Position numbers and translations under genes: made by a program. A DNA stretch of 64,000 nt, from NCBI GenBank assembly GCA_046350055.1, contig JAXMBC010000001.1, positions 868,001-932,000 of the forward strand, written 5' to 3'. The notes under the pieces were generated by a model that was given only the letters and a program-made list of their open reading frames with translations, ran no database searches and had not been told where the DNA came from. This stretch comes from JAEUIE01 sp046350055. GTDB taxonomy: Bacteria > Planctomycetota > Planctomycetia > Gemmatales > HRBIN36. Positions 17,145 through 25,844 of this stretch are shown here, piece by piece. Position 1 is the stretch's first letter. Each line of letters begins with the position of its first letter.

Positions 17145-17942
17145 ATGACCACCCACGAACTCTTCCATGCAGGCCGACTCAAAGAGGCTGTCGATGCCCA
17201 GATCCAGAAGATCAAGAACCAGCCTGCCGATAAGGCTGCCCGGCTGTTCCTCGTCGAGTTACTCCTGTTCCAGGGCGACCTCGATCGCGCCAAGAAACAC
17301 CTCGATCTGCTGAATTACGATTCTCCCGAAGCCCAGTCGGGGCTGGAACTCTATCGCCGGGCCTGGGATGCTGAGGTGGAACGGCGTCAGGTGCTCGCTG
17401 GAAAGTCCCAGCCCTTTGGCCTGATCGATTCCCCTGAGCACATCAGCCTGCGTCTGCAGGCGCTGGAACAGTACAGCCAGGGGCACACGGCTGAAGGGAA
17501 TGCACTCGTGGATCAAGCCAATAACTGCATGCCCGCTACCGCTTTCACTGTTGATGGGCAACGCGTTTTGAGCCTGCGTGATTCTGATGACCTGCTGGCT
17601 GGCGTGCTGGAAGTGTATGCCCGTGGCCGATACTGCTGGGTACCCTGGGAGCAGGTAGAGAAACTGCAACTGGCGGAATCTAAAACACCCCGCGATGTTC
17701 TTTACATTCCAGCCCACCTCACCATGCGTGGCAGCACGGAAGGCGATGTGCTGGTGCCGGGCATTTATGCCGACAGCTATCTGCAGGTCGATGAGGATAT
17801 TCGGCTGGGCCGGGCCACCGACTGGCTCGGAGGCGATGAGGCTCCTTTGCGTGGCGTCGGCGGCAAAACGCTGTTTCTCGAGGATCAAACCAAGCCTCTG
17901 CTCCACATCCGCGAGGTCGTCGCGACCGCCGCTGCTTCTTAA
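17145..17942 (+). CDS. tagJ: T6SS accessory protein TagJ (ImpE/SciE family)
   Basis: 265 residues from ATG 17145 (MTTHELFHAGRLKEAVDAQI). The family motifs are evident: an N-terminal tetratricopeptide-like helical part (residues 1-75; LFLVELLLFQGDLDRAKKHL), the LYRRAWDAEVERRQV stretch, and the C-terminal ImpE fold with YCWVPWEQVEKLQ and DVLYIPAHLTMRGS. In systems with TagJ, it binds TssB and is thought to assist the sheath or its recycling by TssH. It follows the hcp terminator and is followed by tssE after 22 bases, so it likely heads the tagJ-tssE-tssF-tssG operon. Confidence 0.92.
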   Translation: MTTHELFHAGRLKEAVDAQIQKIKNQPADKAARLFLVELLLFQGDLDRAKKHLDLLNYDSPEAQSGLELYRRAWDAEVERRQVLAGKSQPFGLIDSPEHISLRLQALEQYSQGHTAEGNALVDQANNCMPATAFTVDGQRVLSLRDSDDLLAGVLEVYARGRYCWVPWEQVEKLQLAESKTPRDVLYIPAHLTMRGSTEGDVLVPGIYADSYLQVDEDIRLGRATDWLGGDEAPLRGVGGKTLFLEDQTKPLLHIREVVATAAAS

Positions 17943-17964
17943 TCCATCGCCCTGGTGAACCACA

Positions 17965-18453
17965 TTGTCCCGTGTCACTCCTCAACAAGGCTTGCAGCCT
18001 TCCTTGCTTGATCGGCTCATCGATCCCGACTCCTCCGGTACGTCGATCCTCACCGGGTACAATGCCGAGCAGATGTACCAGGCAGTGCTGCGCGATCTGG
18101 AAGCTCTTCTCAACACCAGGCAGATTCGTGAACCCACCCTCATGGCGGACCCTGAGCTCTCTCAATCGATCCTGACCTATGGTCTGCCTGACTTTGTCTC
18201 TGCGGAGTCGCTCTCCAATATGCAGCGGGTCGAAATCGGCAACGCCATCCGCCAGGTGGTGGAAAGGTTCGAGCCCCGTTTGAAAGAGGTCAAGGTGACC
18301 CTGCTCCCCAATGACGATGAGGTACTCAAGCAGCGGCTTCGCTTCCGTGTCGCGGCCCGCCTCAATGTGAACCCCAGCCCTGATGTCACGTTTGACACCA
18401 TTCTGGAAATGGCTTCCGGCCACTACCAGGTCACGGAGACCGAACCACAATGA
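17965..18453 (+). CDS. tssE: T6SS baseplate protein TssE (gp25-like)
   Basis: 162 residues. TssE forms part of the baseplate wedge together with TssF and TssG and nucleates the sheath. The gp25/GPW fold is visible: an N-terminal LQPSLLDRLIDPD motif (characteristic of TssE), DLEALLNTRQ, SILTYGLPDF, and the end LRFRVAARLNVNPSPDVTFDT. The start is a TTG codon at 17965; no ATG or GTG in frame lies between the previous gene and the conserved LLDRL motif. The stop overlaps the start of tssF by four bases. Confidence 0.93.
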   Translation: MSRVTPQQGLQPSLLDRLIDPDSSGTSILTGYNAEQMYQAVLRDLEALLNTRQIREPTLMADPELSQSILTYGLPDFVSAESLSNMQRVEIGNAIRQVVERFEPRLKEVKVTLLPNDDEVLKQRLRFRVAARLNVNPSPDVTFDTILEMASGHYQVTETEPQ

Positions 18454-20291
18454 GCGAGGCCCTGCACGATCATTACCGGGAAGAGCTTTTCTTCATCCGC
18501 AAACTCGCGCAGGAGTTCCGGCAGCGTTACCCTGCCGTGGCTGCACGTCTGCAGCTTGAAGAAAACCGCAGTGCTGATCCCCACGTCGAGCGCCTGATCG
18601 AAGCATTCGCCCTGCTTACCGCACGGGTGCAGCTCAAACTCAATGATGACTTCTCTGAACTGACCGATGCACTACTCCATGTGCTCTATCCCCACCTGGT
18701 CACACCCTTCCCGTCATGCTCGATCCTGCAGTTCGACCTGCCCGCTGACCGAGGCAATCCCGAAGGAGTGAAAATCGCACCAGGCAACCTGGTGAATACC
18801 CAGCGGCCCGGCGACCCCAAATGCCGCTTCAGCACCACCTACCCCCTCACCCTCTGGCCTATCGAACTCAAGGAAGCCCGTCTCCAGCCCCCACCGTTTC
18901 CCGCCGGCCTCATCGCCCCGGACAAGAGCATTGCCTGCCTTCGTTTCAAATTCAACCTTCTGGGTGGTGACCTCGCTTTCAACACCATCACCATGGATCA
19001 CCTTCGGCTCTATCTCCATGCTGATCCTTCGCTGACAATGCCTCTTTACGAATTGCTTTTCAACCATGTACTGCAGGTCGTCATTCGCCCGACCGATGTG
19101 AAAGGCATTCCGCCGATTGTCCTCACCCCGCAGCAGGCCATTCGTGCTGTCGGCTTCGAGAACGATCAGGGTCTGCTCCCCTACCCCGACATCTCGTTCC
19201 CCGGTTATCGGCTTCTCAGCGAGTTCTTTGCCTTCCCCCAGAAGTTCCTCTTCTTCGATCTGCTGGGATGGGAGAAGCTGCGCTTCAAGGATCTCTGCCG
19301 ACAAGTCGAGGTGATCTTCTTCCTGAATCGCACACTGCCCCGGCTGGAGCAGAAGATCGAACCCAGCGTCTTCCGTCTGGGTTGCACACCGATTGTGAAT
19401 CTGTTCAGCCCGCCTCCCGCCGAGCCGATGCTCTGGCATCATCGCAAGGCGGAGTATCGCATCGAGCCCGATATCAGCCGGCCCGATGCCTTCGAGGTCA
19501 ACAGCATCAATGAAGTCTCGGTCGCCTATCCCGACGGCACCACGGTCAAGGTCGATCCGTTGTATGGCTATCGTCACGGAGGGAACCGGGAGAACCGCCG
19601 CCTCTTCTGGTATCTCACTCGTCGGCCAGCCATGAGGCCCCTCGACCGGGGCACCGATGTATTCCTGCATCTGGTTGATCTCAAATTGGAGTCGAACAAG
19701 CCAGCCGATGGTGTGATCCTGGTCAGCACCACGTGCAGTAACCGTGATCTGCCTGCCCGCCTGCCCCGGCAGGGCGAAGAGATCGCCTTCGATACCGAGT
19801 TTGCTGCCCCGGGGATTCGCCTCCGGTGCCTGGTCAGCCCCACTTCTTCGCAGCGCATTCCGTTGCGAAAAGGCGTCTTCTGGCGGCTCATCTCGCAGCT
19901 CAATCTCAATTACCTGTCGCTCTCCTCCGATACGGAAGGCAAGGCAGCCTTGCAGGAGATTCTTCGTCTGTACGACTTCACCGATCCCGATGTAGATCCA
20001 CAGCTGGCTGCCACAGCCAGCCTTGCTATTGAAGGCATTGTTGATTTTCAGTGCAAACGCACAGCCACGTGGCTCGACGGCACCTTCTGCCGGGGTGTGG
20101 AAGCTACCATTACCTTCGATGAGCAGAACTTCACGGGCAGCAGCATGCTGCTCCTCTCCGCTGTCCTCGAACGCTTTCTGGGGCTCTACGTCAGCATTAA
20201 TTCGTACAGCCAGATGGTCGTGAAGATCAGGCAACGGGAAGGGGAGCTGAAACGCTGGCCGCCTCGGGCGGGGGAGCAGCAGCTCCTATGA
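18450..20291 (+). CDS. tssF: T6SS baseplate protein TssF
   Basis: 613 residues, family length. TssF (VasA/ImpG) forms the baseplate wedge with TssG, TssE and TssK. The N-terminus is characteristic: HYREELFFIRKLAQEFRQRYP followed by DPHVERLIEAFALLTARVQLKLNDDFSELTDALL. Further typical blocks are YRLLSEFFAFPQKFLFFDL and the C-terminal FCRGVEATITFDEQNFTGSSMLLL and LYVSINSYSQMVV. Overlaps of four bases with tssE before and tssG after indicate coupled translation in the order E-F-G, the common arrangement. No unusual insertions are seen. Confidence 0.96.
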   Translation: MSEALHDHYREELFFIRKLAQEFRQRYPAVAARLQLEENRSADPHVERLIEAFALLTARVQLKLNDDFSELTDALLHVLYPHLVTPFPSCSILQFDLPADRGNPEGVKIAPGNLVNTQRPGDPKCRFSTTYPLTLWPIELKEARLQPPPFPAGLIAPDKSIACLRFKFNLLGGDLAFNTITMDHLRLYLHADPSLTMPLYELLFNHVLQVVIRPTDVKGIPPIVLTPQQAIRAVGFENDQGLLPYPDISFPGYRLLSEFFAFPQKFLFFDLLGWEKLRFKDLCRQVEVIFFLNRTLPRLEQKIEPSVFRLGCTPIVNLFSPPPAEPMLWHHRKAEYRIEPDISRPDAFEVNSINEVSVAYPDGTTVKVDPLYGYRHGGNRENRRLFWYLTRRPAMRPLDRGTDVFLHLVDLKLESNKPADGVILVSTTCSNRDLPARLPRQGEEIAFDTEFAAPGIRLRCLVSPTSSQRIPLRKGVFWRLISQLNLNYLSLSSDTEGKAALQEILRLYDFTDPDVDPQLAATASLAIEGIVDFQCKRTATWLDGTFCRGVEATITFDEQNFTGSSMLLLSAVLERFLGLYVSINSYSQMVVKIRQREGELKRWPPRAGEQQLL

Positions 20292-21421
20292 AAAAGAAAA
20301 CGCTGTTCCAGGAACTGCAGACCGAACCGTATCGCTTCGAGTTCTTCCAGGCCGTTCGACTGCTTCAGCAGTTCCACCCGGAGAGCAGTCGCCTGGGCTA
20401 CAGCTGGTCTACCAGCCAGGAAGTAGTCAGGCTGCGGGCCATGCCTACCCTGGCATTCCCACCCAGTGAGCTGGTGGAGCTGCAGCAGCCTACGTTCGAG
20501 CGGTCGCAATCATTATTGACGGTAGCGTGTTTTGGTCTTTATGGTGCAGGTGGAGCGCTGCCCAACCACTACACGCAGATGATACTTGATCTTGAACGGG
20601 ATGTGCGTGGCCCTGAACGCCGGGCGCTTCGCGAATGGTTCGATATCTTCAATCATCGTCTGGCATCGCTCTTCTATCGGGCCTGGGAGAAGTACCGGAT
20701 TGCCATCCCCTTTGAACGGGGAGCTGCCTTTGATCGCTCGCCTGATGCATTCACCTCCATGCTCCTCAGTTTCACGGGCATCGGCCAGCCGGCGTTGCGT
20801 CATCGGTTCAGCATCTATCCGAAGAAGCCCGCACTGATGCAGGATGATCAGGAAGTCACGCCGACCAACCGGCTGGCCGGTATCGAAGATGTCGCCCTGT
20901 TGCATTACACCGGTCTTCTTTCCTCACGCCGCCCACGCAATGCCTGGGGACTGGGTGCCATCATTCAGGACTACTTTGAACTAGCCGTACGTGTGCAACA
21001 ACTCTGTGGCCAATGGCTCAGCATTCCGTGCGCGGGCGTCACGCAACTCGGCAGCATGGGCACACTCGGGCTCAATGCAGTTGCCGGTTCCCAGGTCTGG
21101 AACATCCAGAGCAAGTTTCGCCTGGTCATCGGCCCCCTGCCCTGGGACCGCTTCCTCGACTTTCTGCCCGACCGCGCTCCCATTCCCGAGCGCAAGAGCC
21201 TGTTCCTCCTGATGCAACTCGTCCGCTTCTACGTCGGTGTCGAGTTCGACTTTGAAGTGCAGTTACTTCTCGATCGTCACACCGTTCCCGCCGCCAAGCT
21301 CGATTCCAGCAGTAGCTTCGGTCTCCGGCTGGGCTGGAACTCCTGGATCGTCCAGGAAACTCCCCTGCACGACCTCGGCGACGCCGTCTTCCAGGGCGAA
21401 GAAGTGCATGTGTTAGAGTAG
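20288..21421 (+). CDS. tssG: T6SS baseplate protein TssG
   Basis: 377 residues. TssG (VasB/ImpH) binds TssF in a 2:1 complex in the baseplate wedge. Family features: FEFFQAVRLLQQ near the N-terminus, ALPNHYTQMILDLERD, REWFDIFNHRLASLFYRAWEKYR, a GLLSSRRPRNAWGL segment and RLGWNSWIVQE near the end. It overlaps tssF by four bases. A palindromic repeat element begins three bases after the stop, and then tssH starts 275 bases later, so tssH is probably not strictly in the same transcript. Confidence 0.95.
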   Translation: MKKKTLFQELQTEPYRFEFFQAVRLLQQFHPESSRLGYSWSTSQEVVRLRAMPTLAFPPSELVELQQPTFERSQSLLTVACFGLYGAGGALPNHYTQMILDLERDVRGPERRALREWFDIFNHRLASLFYRAWEKYRIAIPFERGAAFDRSPDAFTSMLLSFTGIGQPALRHRFSIYPKKPALMQDDQEVTPTNRLAGIEDVALLHYTGLLSSRRPRNAWGLGAIIQDYFELAVRVQQLCGQWLSIPCAGVTQLGSMGTLGLNAVAGSQVWNIQSKFRLVIGPLPWDRFLDFLPDRAPIPERKSLFLLMQLVRFYVGVEFDFEVQLLLDRHTVPAAKLDSSSSFGLRLGWNSWIVQETPLHDLGDAVFQGEEVHVLE

Positions 21422-21423
21422 GC

Positions 21424-21512
21424 ATCTCGGGTTGCTCCTCCCCTTTCGAAGGGGAGATTGGTAGGAGTAGCATTTTGCAACTGATTGCGCTCTTGCGAAC
21501 ACACCATGCCAC
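21424..21512. repeat. Partial copy of the double-palindrome element (family 1)
   Basis: The palindrome CTCCCCTTTCGAAGGGGAG lies at about 21437-21455. The flanking sequence (reverse complement: TTGCAAAATGCTACTCCTAC) matches the right half of the elements at 51194-51337 and 52355-52499. It fills much of the gap between tssG and tssH. The sequence AGTGTCTCTGTGGTTCCAAT at 21514-21533 beyond it resembles a word repeat at 39058. Confidence 0.7.
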
Positions 21513-21696
21513 TCAGTGTCTCTGTGGTTCCAATTTGCCACCAGGTCCCAGCGTACCCGGTGTGCACGGATAAGGATGTCTTCGCCACAGGCTGATGCCT
21601 GCAATTCCCCACGGAAAGTTGTTGCAGTTACCCTCGTAATCGACCATAGTCTAGCGAGCTATTCATCAGTGGACGTCCACCTTCGGAGTGATCGTT

Positions 21697-24375
21697 ATGG
21701 CGGGTATCAGCCCTCGCAACCTCATCGACAAGCTTAACACCACCTGCCGCAATGCCCTCATGTCGGCAGCCGGGCTGTGCCTCTCCAAGACCCATTTCAA
21801 CGTCGAAATCGAACACTGGATGGTGAAGCTTTTCGAGTTGCCCAACACCGATCTGCCTGTCATCTTCAAGCAATACGAAGCCAACCTCATCGTCGCCAAG
21901 CGCGAGATGGAAGCAGCCCTGGGTCGCTTCAAGACCGGCAATGGCCGCCCGCCGGAACTTTCGTTCGAGGTTCTCGACCTCATTCGCGAAGCTTGGGTGT
22001 TCGCCTCGCTGGAATACGGTGCCCAGAGCATCCGCAGTGGCTACCTGCTCTCAGCCTTGCTCAACGATCGTACTCTCGGTTTGCGGATGCGGGCCAGCGT
22101 ACCCGAACTCGCCCGCATCCCGGCAGACAAGCTGCAGAAGGAAGTGCACACCCTGCTGCAGAACGCGCCGATGAGCGAGGAGAGCCAGGACCTCGCTAGT
22201 GGTGATGGAGTAGTGACCGAAGCCGGTGCTCCCGCTCAACCCGGTGACCCCGCCAAGAAACCCGCAGGCAGTTCCAAGACTCCCTCGCTCGACCAGTTCA
22301 CCATCAACCTCACCGAGAACGCCAAGACGGGCAAGCTCGATCCCGTTGTCGGTCGCGACAACGAGATTCGCCAGGTCATCGACATCCTCACCCGTCGCCG
22401 GCAGAACAACCCTATCCTCATCGGCGAAGCAGGCGTCGGCAAGACCGCTGTCGTTGAGGGTCTTGCCCTGCGGATTGCTGCCGGTGATGTACCGGGGCCG
22501 CTCAAGAATGTCATCCTCCGCATCCTCGATCTGGGCCTGCTGCAAGCGGGTGCCGGGATGAAGGGCGAGTTCGAGAACCGCCTCAAGGGCGTGATTGCTG
22601 AGGTGAAAGCCTCGCCGCAGCCGATCATCCTGTTTGTGGATGAGGCCCACACGCTCATCGGTGCCGGTGGGCAAGCGGGCCAGGGCGATGCTGCCAACCT
22701 TCTCAAGCCTGCACTCGCTCGTGGCGAGTTGCGTACCATCGCCGCCACGACCTATGCCGAGTACAAGAAGTACTTCGAGACTGATGCTGCCCTCAAACGC
22801 CGCTTCCAAGCGGTAAAGGTGGATGAGCCGGACGAAGTGAAGGCCGTCCGCATGCTCCGCGGCCTGACGCCGATGCTCGAAAAGCACCACGGCGTCCGCA
22901 TCCTCGAATCAGCCCTCACTGATGTCGTCCGTCTTTCCACCCGCTACATCCCCGAGCGCCAGCTTCCTGACAAGGCTGTGTCACTCCTTGATACCGTCTG
23001 TGCCCGTGTGAATCTCAGCCAGTCCGCCACGCCTCCGTCACTGGAAGATGTGAAGCGCGAGATCGAACACCTCGAAGCCGAGCAGAAGTACCAGGAACGG
23101 GAAACGACCATCGGCCACGGCAACGCCGAGCGCTTGCAGGAGATTGGCGAACGGCTCACCATCTGCCGCGAGAACCTCGCCAAGCTCACAAAGCAACACG
23201 AGGAAGAGCAGAAGCTGGTGAAGGAGATGTCCGAGCGTCGCAAGCTGCTTGAAGCCCCGCCCAAAGACACCAAGCCCGAGGTTCTCGAAAAGGCCAAGAC
23301 CGAGTTGGCTGAATTGCGTGAACAACTCACCAAACTGCAGGGCGAAACGCCGCTCATCTACCCCACCGTGGATGGCGCTGCTGTGGCGGAAGTGGTGGCC
23401 GGCCTCACTGGCATTCCGCTCGGCAAGATGGTGCGGAACGAGATCGACACACTGCTGAACCTGCACACCAAGCTCTCGGAGCGTGTCGTGGGTCAGGATC
23501 ACGCCCTGCATGCCATTGCCGAGCGCATCCGCACCGCCCGGGCCGACCTCGTCGATCCCAAGCGGCCCATCGGCGTCTTCCTGCTCGTCGGTCCATCGGG
23601 CGTGGGCAAGACCGAAACGGCCATGGCCCTGGCTGACCTGCTCTATGGTGGCGACCGTAACATGGTCATCATCAACATGTCGGAGTACAAGGAATCGGCC
23701 AAGATCAGCCGGCTCACCGGCACCGCCAAGGGCTACGTCGGCTATGGCGAAGGTGGCGTGCTGACTAATGCTGTCAAACGCCGGCCGTACAGCGTCGTGC
23801 TGCTCGACGAAATCGAGAAGGCGGATGAATCAGTCCAGGAAATCTTCTACCAGGTGTTCGACAAGGGCAGTCTGCAGAATGATGATGGCGAAGAGATCAA
23901 CTTCAAGAACACCATCATCCTGCTGACCTCGAACGTGGGCACCGACACTATCATGAAGGCGTGTGCCGACCCGGAGACAATCCCCAACCACGAAGGGCTG
24001 GCCCAGATCATGCGGCCTGACCTGCTCAAGTCGTTCAAGCCTGCGTTGCTGGGCCGCATGACCGTAGTACCCTACTTCCCCCTCAGCGAACCGATCCTCA
24101 AGCAGATCATTGAACTGAACCTGCGGAAGATCAGCGACCGGCTGCGGATCAACCACAAGGCCAAGTTCGAATATACCCCAAAGGTGGTGGACACCATCGC
24201 CAGCCGCTGCAAGGAAGTGGAAAGCGGGGCCCGCAACGTCGATCACATCATCACTGGCACACTGCTGCCACGGGTCTCACGTGAAGTACTGACCCGCATC
24301 GGCGAAGGCCACCCGGTGAAGCACGTCAAGATCGACATCGATGATGCCGGTGCATTTAGCTACCATTTTGAGTAG
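21697..24375 (+). CDS. tssH: T6SS ATPase TssH (ClpV)
   Basis: 892 residues. This AAA+ unfoldase disassembles contracted TssBC sheaths so that subunits can be reused. An N-terminal ClpV-type domain (1-160, including ISPRNLIDKLN and HFNVEIEHWMVKLF) is followed by AAA1 with Walker A GEAGVGKTA and Walker B LFVDEAHTLIGAGG. A coiled middle domain (about 445-560) and AAA2 with Walker A GPSGVGKTE and Walker B VVLLDEIEKA follow. The N-terminal domain and the VRMLRGL region distinguish it from housekeeping ClpB. ATG at 21697 is preceded by GGAG at 21685-21688 with an eight-base gap; a GTG at 21688 is rejected because it overlaps that site. The last T6SS gene in the window. Confidence 0.97.
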   Translation: MAGISPRNLIDKLNTTCRNALMSAAGLCLSKTHFNVEIEHWMVKLFELPNTDLPVIFKQYEANLIVAKREMEAALGRFKTGNGRPPELSFEVLDLIREAWVFASLEYGAQSIRSGYLLSALLNDRTLGLRMRASVPELARIPADKLQKEVHTLLQNAPMSEESQDLASGDGVVTEAGAPAQPGDPAKKPAGSSKTPSLDQFTINLTENAKTGKLDPVVGRDNEIRQVIDILTRRRQNNPILIGEAGVGKTAVVEGLALRIAAGDVPGPLKNVILRILDLGLLQAGAGMKGEFENRLKGVIAEVKASPQPIILFVDEAHTLIGAGGQAGQGDAANLLKPALARGELRTIAATTYAEYKKYFETDAALKRRFQAVKVDEPDEVKAVRMLRGLTPMLEKHHGVRILESALTDVVRLSTRYIPERQLPDKAVSLLDTVCARVNLSQSATPPSLEDVKREIEHLEAEQKYQERETTIGHGNAERLQEIGERLTICRENLAKLTKQHEEEQKLVKEMSERRKLLEAPPKDTKPEVLEKAKTELAELREQLTKLQGETPLIYPTVDGAAVAEVVAGLTGIPLGKMVRNEIDTLLNLHTKLSERVVGQDHALHAIAERIRTARADLVDPKRPIGVFLLVGPSGVGKTETAMALADLLYGGDRNMVIINMSEYKESAKISRLTGTAKGYVGYGEGGVLTNAVKRRPYSVVLLDEIEKADESVQEIFYQVFDKGSLQNDDGEEINFKNTIILLTSNVGTDTIMKACADPETIPNHEGLAQIMRPDLLKSFKPALLGRMTVVPYFPLSEPILKQIIELNLRKISDRLRINHKAKFEYTPKVVDTIASRCKEVESGARNVDHIITGTLLPRVSREVLTRIGEGHPVKHVKIDIDDAGAFSYHFE

Positions 24376-24401
24376 TTTGCCCAATTCGGAAGAACAAACA
24401 C

Positions 24402-24429
24402 ATTCCCCTCTCCGGGGCGAGAGGGGAAT
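24402..24429. terminator. Perfect hairpin between tssH and hisS
   Basis: Arms ATTCCCCTCTC (24402-24412) and GAGAGGGGAAT (24419-24429) are perfectly complementary around CGGGGC. It lies between two convergent genes and could end both transcripts, although no T-run follows. It also resembles the palindrome of the family-2 repeats at 39 and 50.5 kb. Confidence 0.6.
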
Positions 24430-24461
24430 CAGTCATTTCCTGTCTGTAGTGCTGCGACAGA

Positions 24462-25778
24462 TCATTCAGCAAGTTGCTTTCTGATTTCGCTTACCAGGTC
24501 GCTGTTTGTCACAGTGACGCTGCTGCGTTTCGAGAGGTGTTTCACCTGCCACCGTCCCTGTGACACTTCATCCGGGCCAGCGATGAGAGCGAGCGGGAAG
24601 CCTTTCTTCTCGGCATAGCTGAGCTGCTGGCCCAGCTTCTTCGCTTCGGGATAGACTTCGACACCGATGCCTGCCTGACGCAGTAACCGGGCGGTGGCCT
24701 GATAGTGCCCCAGGTGCTCGGCACTGAACTGCACCAGTAACACCGAAGCGGCAGTCGAGGCAGTAGGCAGCAGCTTCAGTTCTTCCATAGCGGCGAGCAG
24801 TCGGTCGAGGCCCAGCGATGCGCCAACGCCGGGCAGAATCTGCTTCGTGTACAGGCTGGCCAGATTATCGTACCGGCCGCCGGAGCAGATGCTGCCGATG
24901 GTGGGCAGATCGGTGAGCAGCGTCTCGTAGACGGTGCCAGTGTAATAGTCGAGGCCACGGGCGATGCCGAGGTCGATCTGAATTCGGTCGCCAGGAACAC
25001 CAGCCTGGTCTACCACGGTGATGAGCTCACGCAAGCGGGCGATACCCTCGGCACACTTAGGGTTAGTACCGAACTGCTGCTGCATTTGATCGAGGATGCT
25101 GACGTTGTCGCCGCTGATACTGGACAAGGTCAGTACGCGGTCAGCCTGTTCTGCCGTCACTCCAGCCTTGGTTTGCATCTCGGCAGAGACTTCGTCACGA
25201 CCGATCTTGGCGAGCTTGTCGAGGCTGCGCAGCAGCGGAGCTGTTTTGTCAGCAAGTTGCAGTTCTTCCAGCAGACCGTTCAGGATCATGCGGTTGTTGA
25301 TGTGGATGCAAAACCGGCTGAAGCCGAGGGCCACGAGCAGATCATGAATGACCAAAGCTACTTCGATGTCAGCAGCGTTACTGGTAGTGCCGATGGTGTC
25401 GAAGTCACACTGCACGAATTCACGATACCTGCCACGCTGGGCCCGTTCACCTCGCCAGACCGGTGCTAGATGATAGCGTTTGAACGGTGTGCCCAGAGTG
25501 CCAATGTGCTGGGCGACAAAGCGGGCAAGGGGAACGGTGAGATCGAATCGCAATCCAACGTCCCGGTCGCCATGATCCTTAAAACGATATAGCTGTTTAT
25601 CCGTCTCCTCGCCCCCTTTGCCGAGTAGCACTTCGGTGTATTCCAGTGCGGGGGTGTCGATGGGCACGAAGCCGTAGGACCGGTAGACCTGCCGGGCCTG
25701 TTCCATGAGGCGTTCACGCGGGATCATCAGGCTGGGAAGGTAGTCGCGAAAGCCTGCCAGTGTCCGGGGTTCGATCAT
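24462..25778 (-). CDS. hisS: Histidine-tRNA ligase
   Basis: 438 residues, a class II aminoacyl-tRNA synthetase that charges tRNA-His. Motif 1 region near the start (GFRDYLPSLMIPRERLMEQ), motif 2 RGRYREFVQCDFDTIG, the histidine-specific ARGLDYYTGTVYE motif and GGRYDNLASLY, then motif 3 with GASLGLDRLLAAME. The anticodon-binding domain occupies the C-terminal 95 residues. Length is typical for bacterial HisRS of the longer type. Convergent with tssH. A word repeat (AAGTCCTGAGTGCTAAGTCC) sits directly before its start. ATG at 25778 (MIEPRTLAGFRDYLP) fits the conserved N-terminus. Confidence 0.97.
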   Translation of the reverse strand: MIEPRTLAGFRDYLPSLMIPRERLMEQARQVYRSYGFVPIDTPALEYTEVLLGKGGEETDKQLYRFKDHGDRDVGLRFDLTVPLARFVAQHIGTLGTPFKRYHLAPVWRGERAQRGRYREFVQCDFDTIGTTSNAADIEVALVIHDLLVALGFSRFCIHINNRMILNGLLEELQLADKTAPLLRSLDKLAKIGRDEVSAEMQTKAGVTAEQADRVLTLSSISGDNVSILDQMQQQFGTNPKCAEGIARLRELITVVDQAGVPGDRIQIDLGIARGLDYYTGTVYETLLTDLPTIGSICSGGRYDNLASLYTKQILPGVGASLGLDRLLAAMEELKLLPTASTAASVLLVQFSAEHLGHYQATARLLRQAGIGVEVYPEAKKLGQQLSYAEKKGFPLALIAGPDEVSQGRWQVKHLSKRSSVTVTNSDLVSEIRKQLAE

Positions 25779-25783
25779 TCTCT

Positions 25784-25813
25784 GAAGTCCTGAGTGCTAA
25801 GTCCTAAGTGCTA
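25784..25813. repeat. Word repeat (AGTGCTAAGTCCTAAGTGCT) upstream of hisS
   Basis: The reverse complement reads AGCACTTAGGACTTAGCACT. It is the same kind of degenerate repeat as ACTAAGCACTAAGCACC at 5361-5380 and fills the gap between hisS and the M50 protease gene. Confidence 0.5.
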
Positions 25814-25844
25814 TGTGGAATGTCAGGCTGTTAACTTGTCTTCA

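Noticed and set aside
18714..20234. A 506-codon frame opposite tssF.
   Set aside because: It is the complement of a clearly conserved T6SS gene, with no domain of its own.
2809..24375. Interpretation of the contractile cluster as a phage tail or an extracellular contractile injection system.
   Set aside because: TssB, TssC, Hcp, TagJ, TssE, TssF, TssG, ClpV and DUF4150/DUF2169 cargo genes are specific to T6SS, and no tail-fibre, tape-measure or terminase genes are present.
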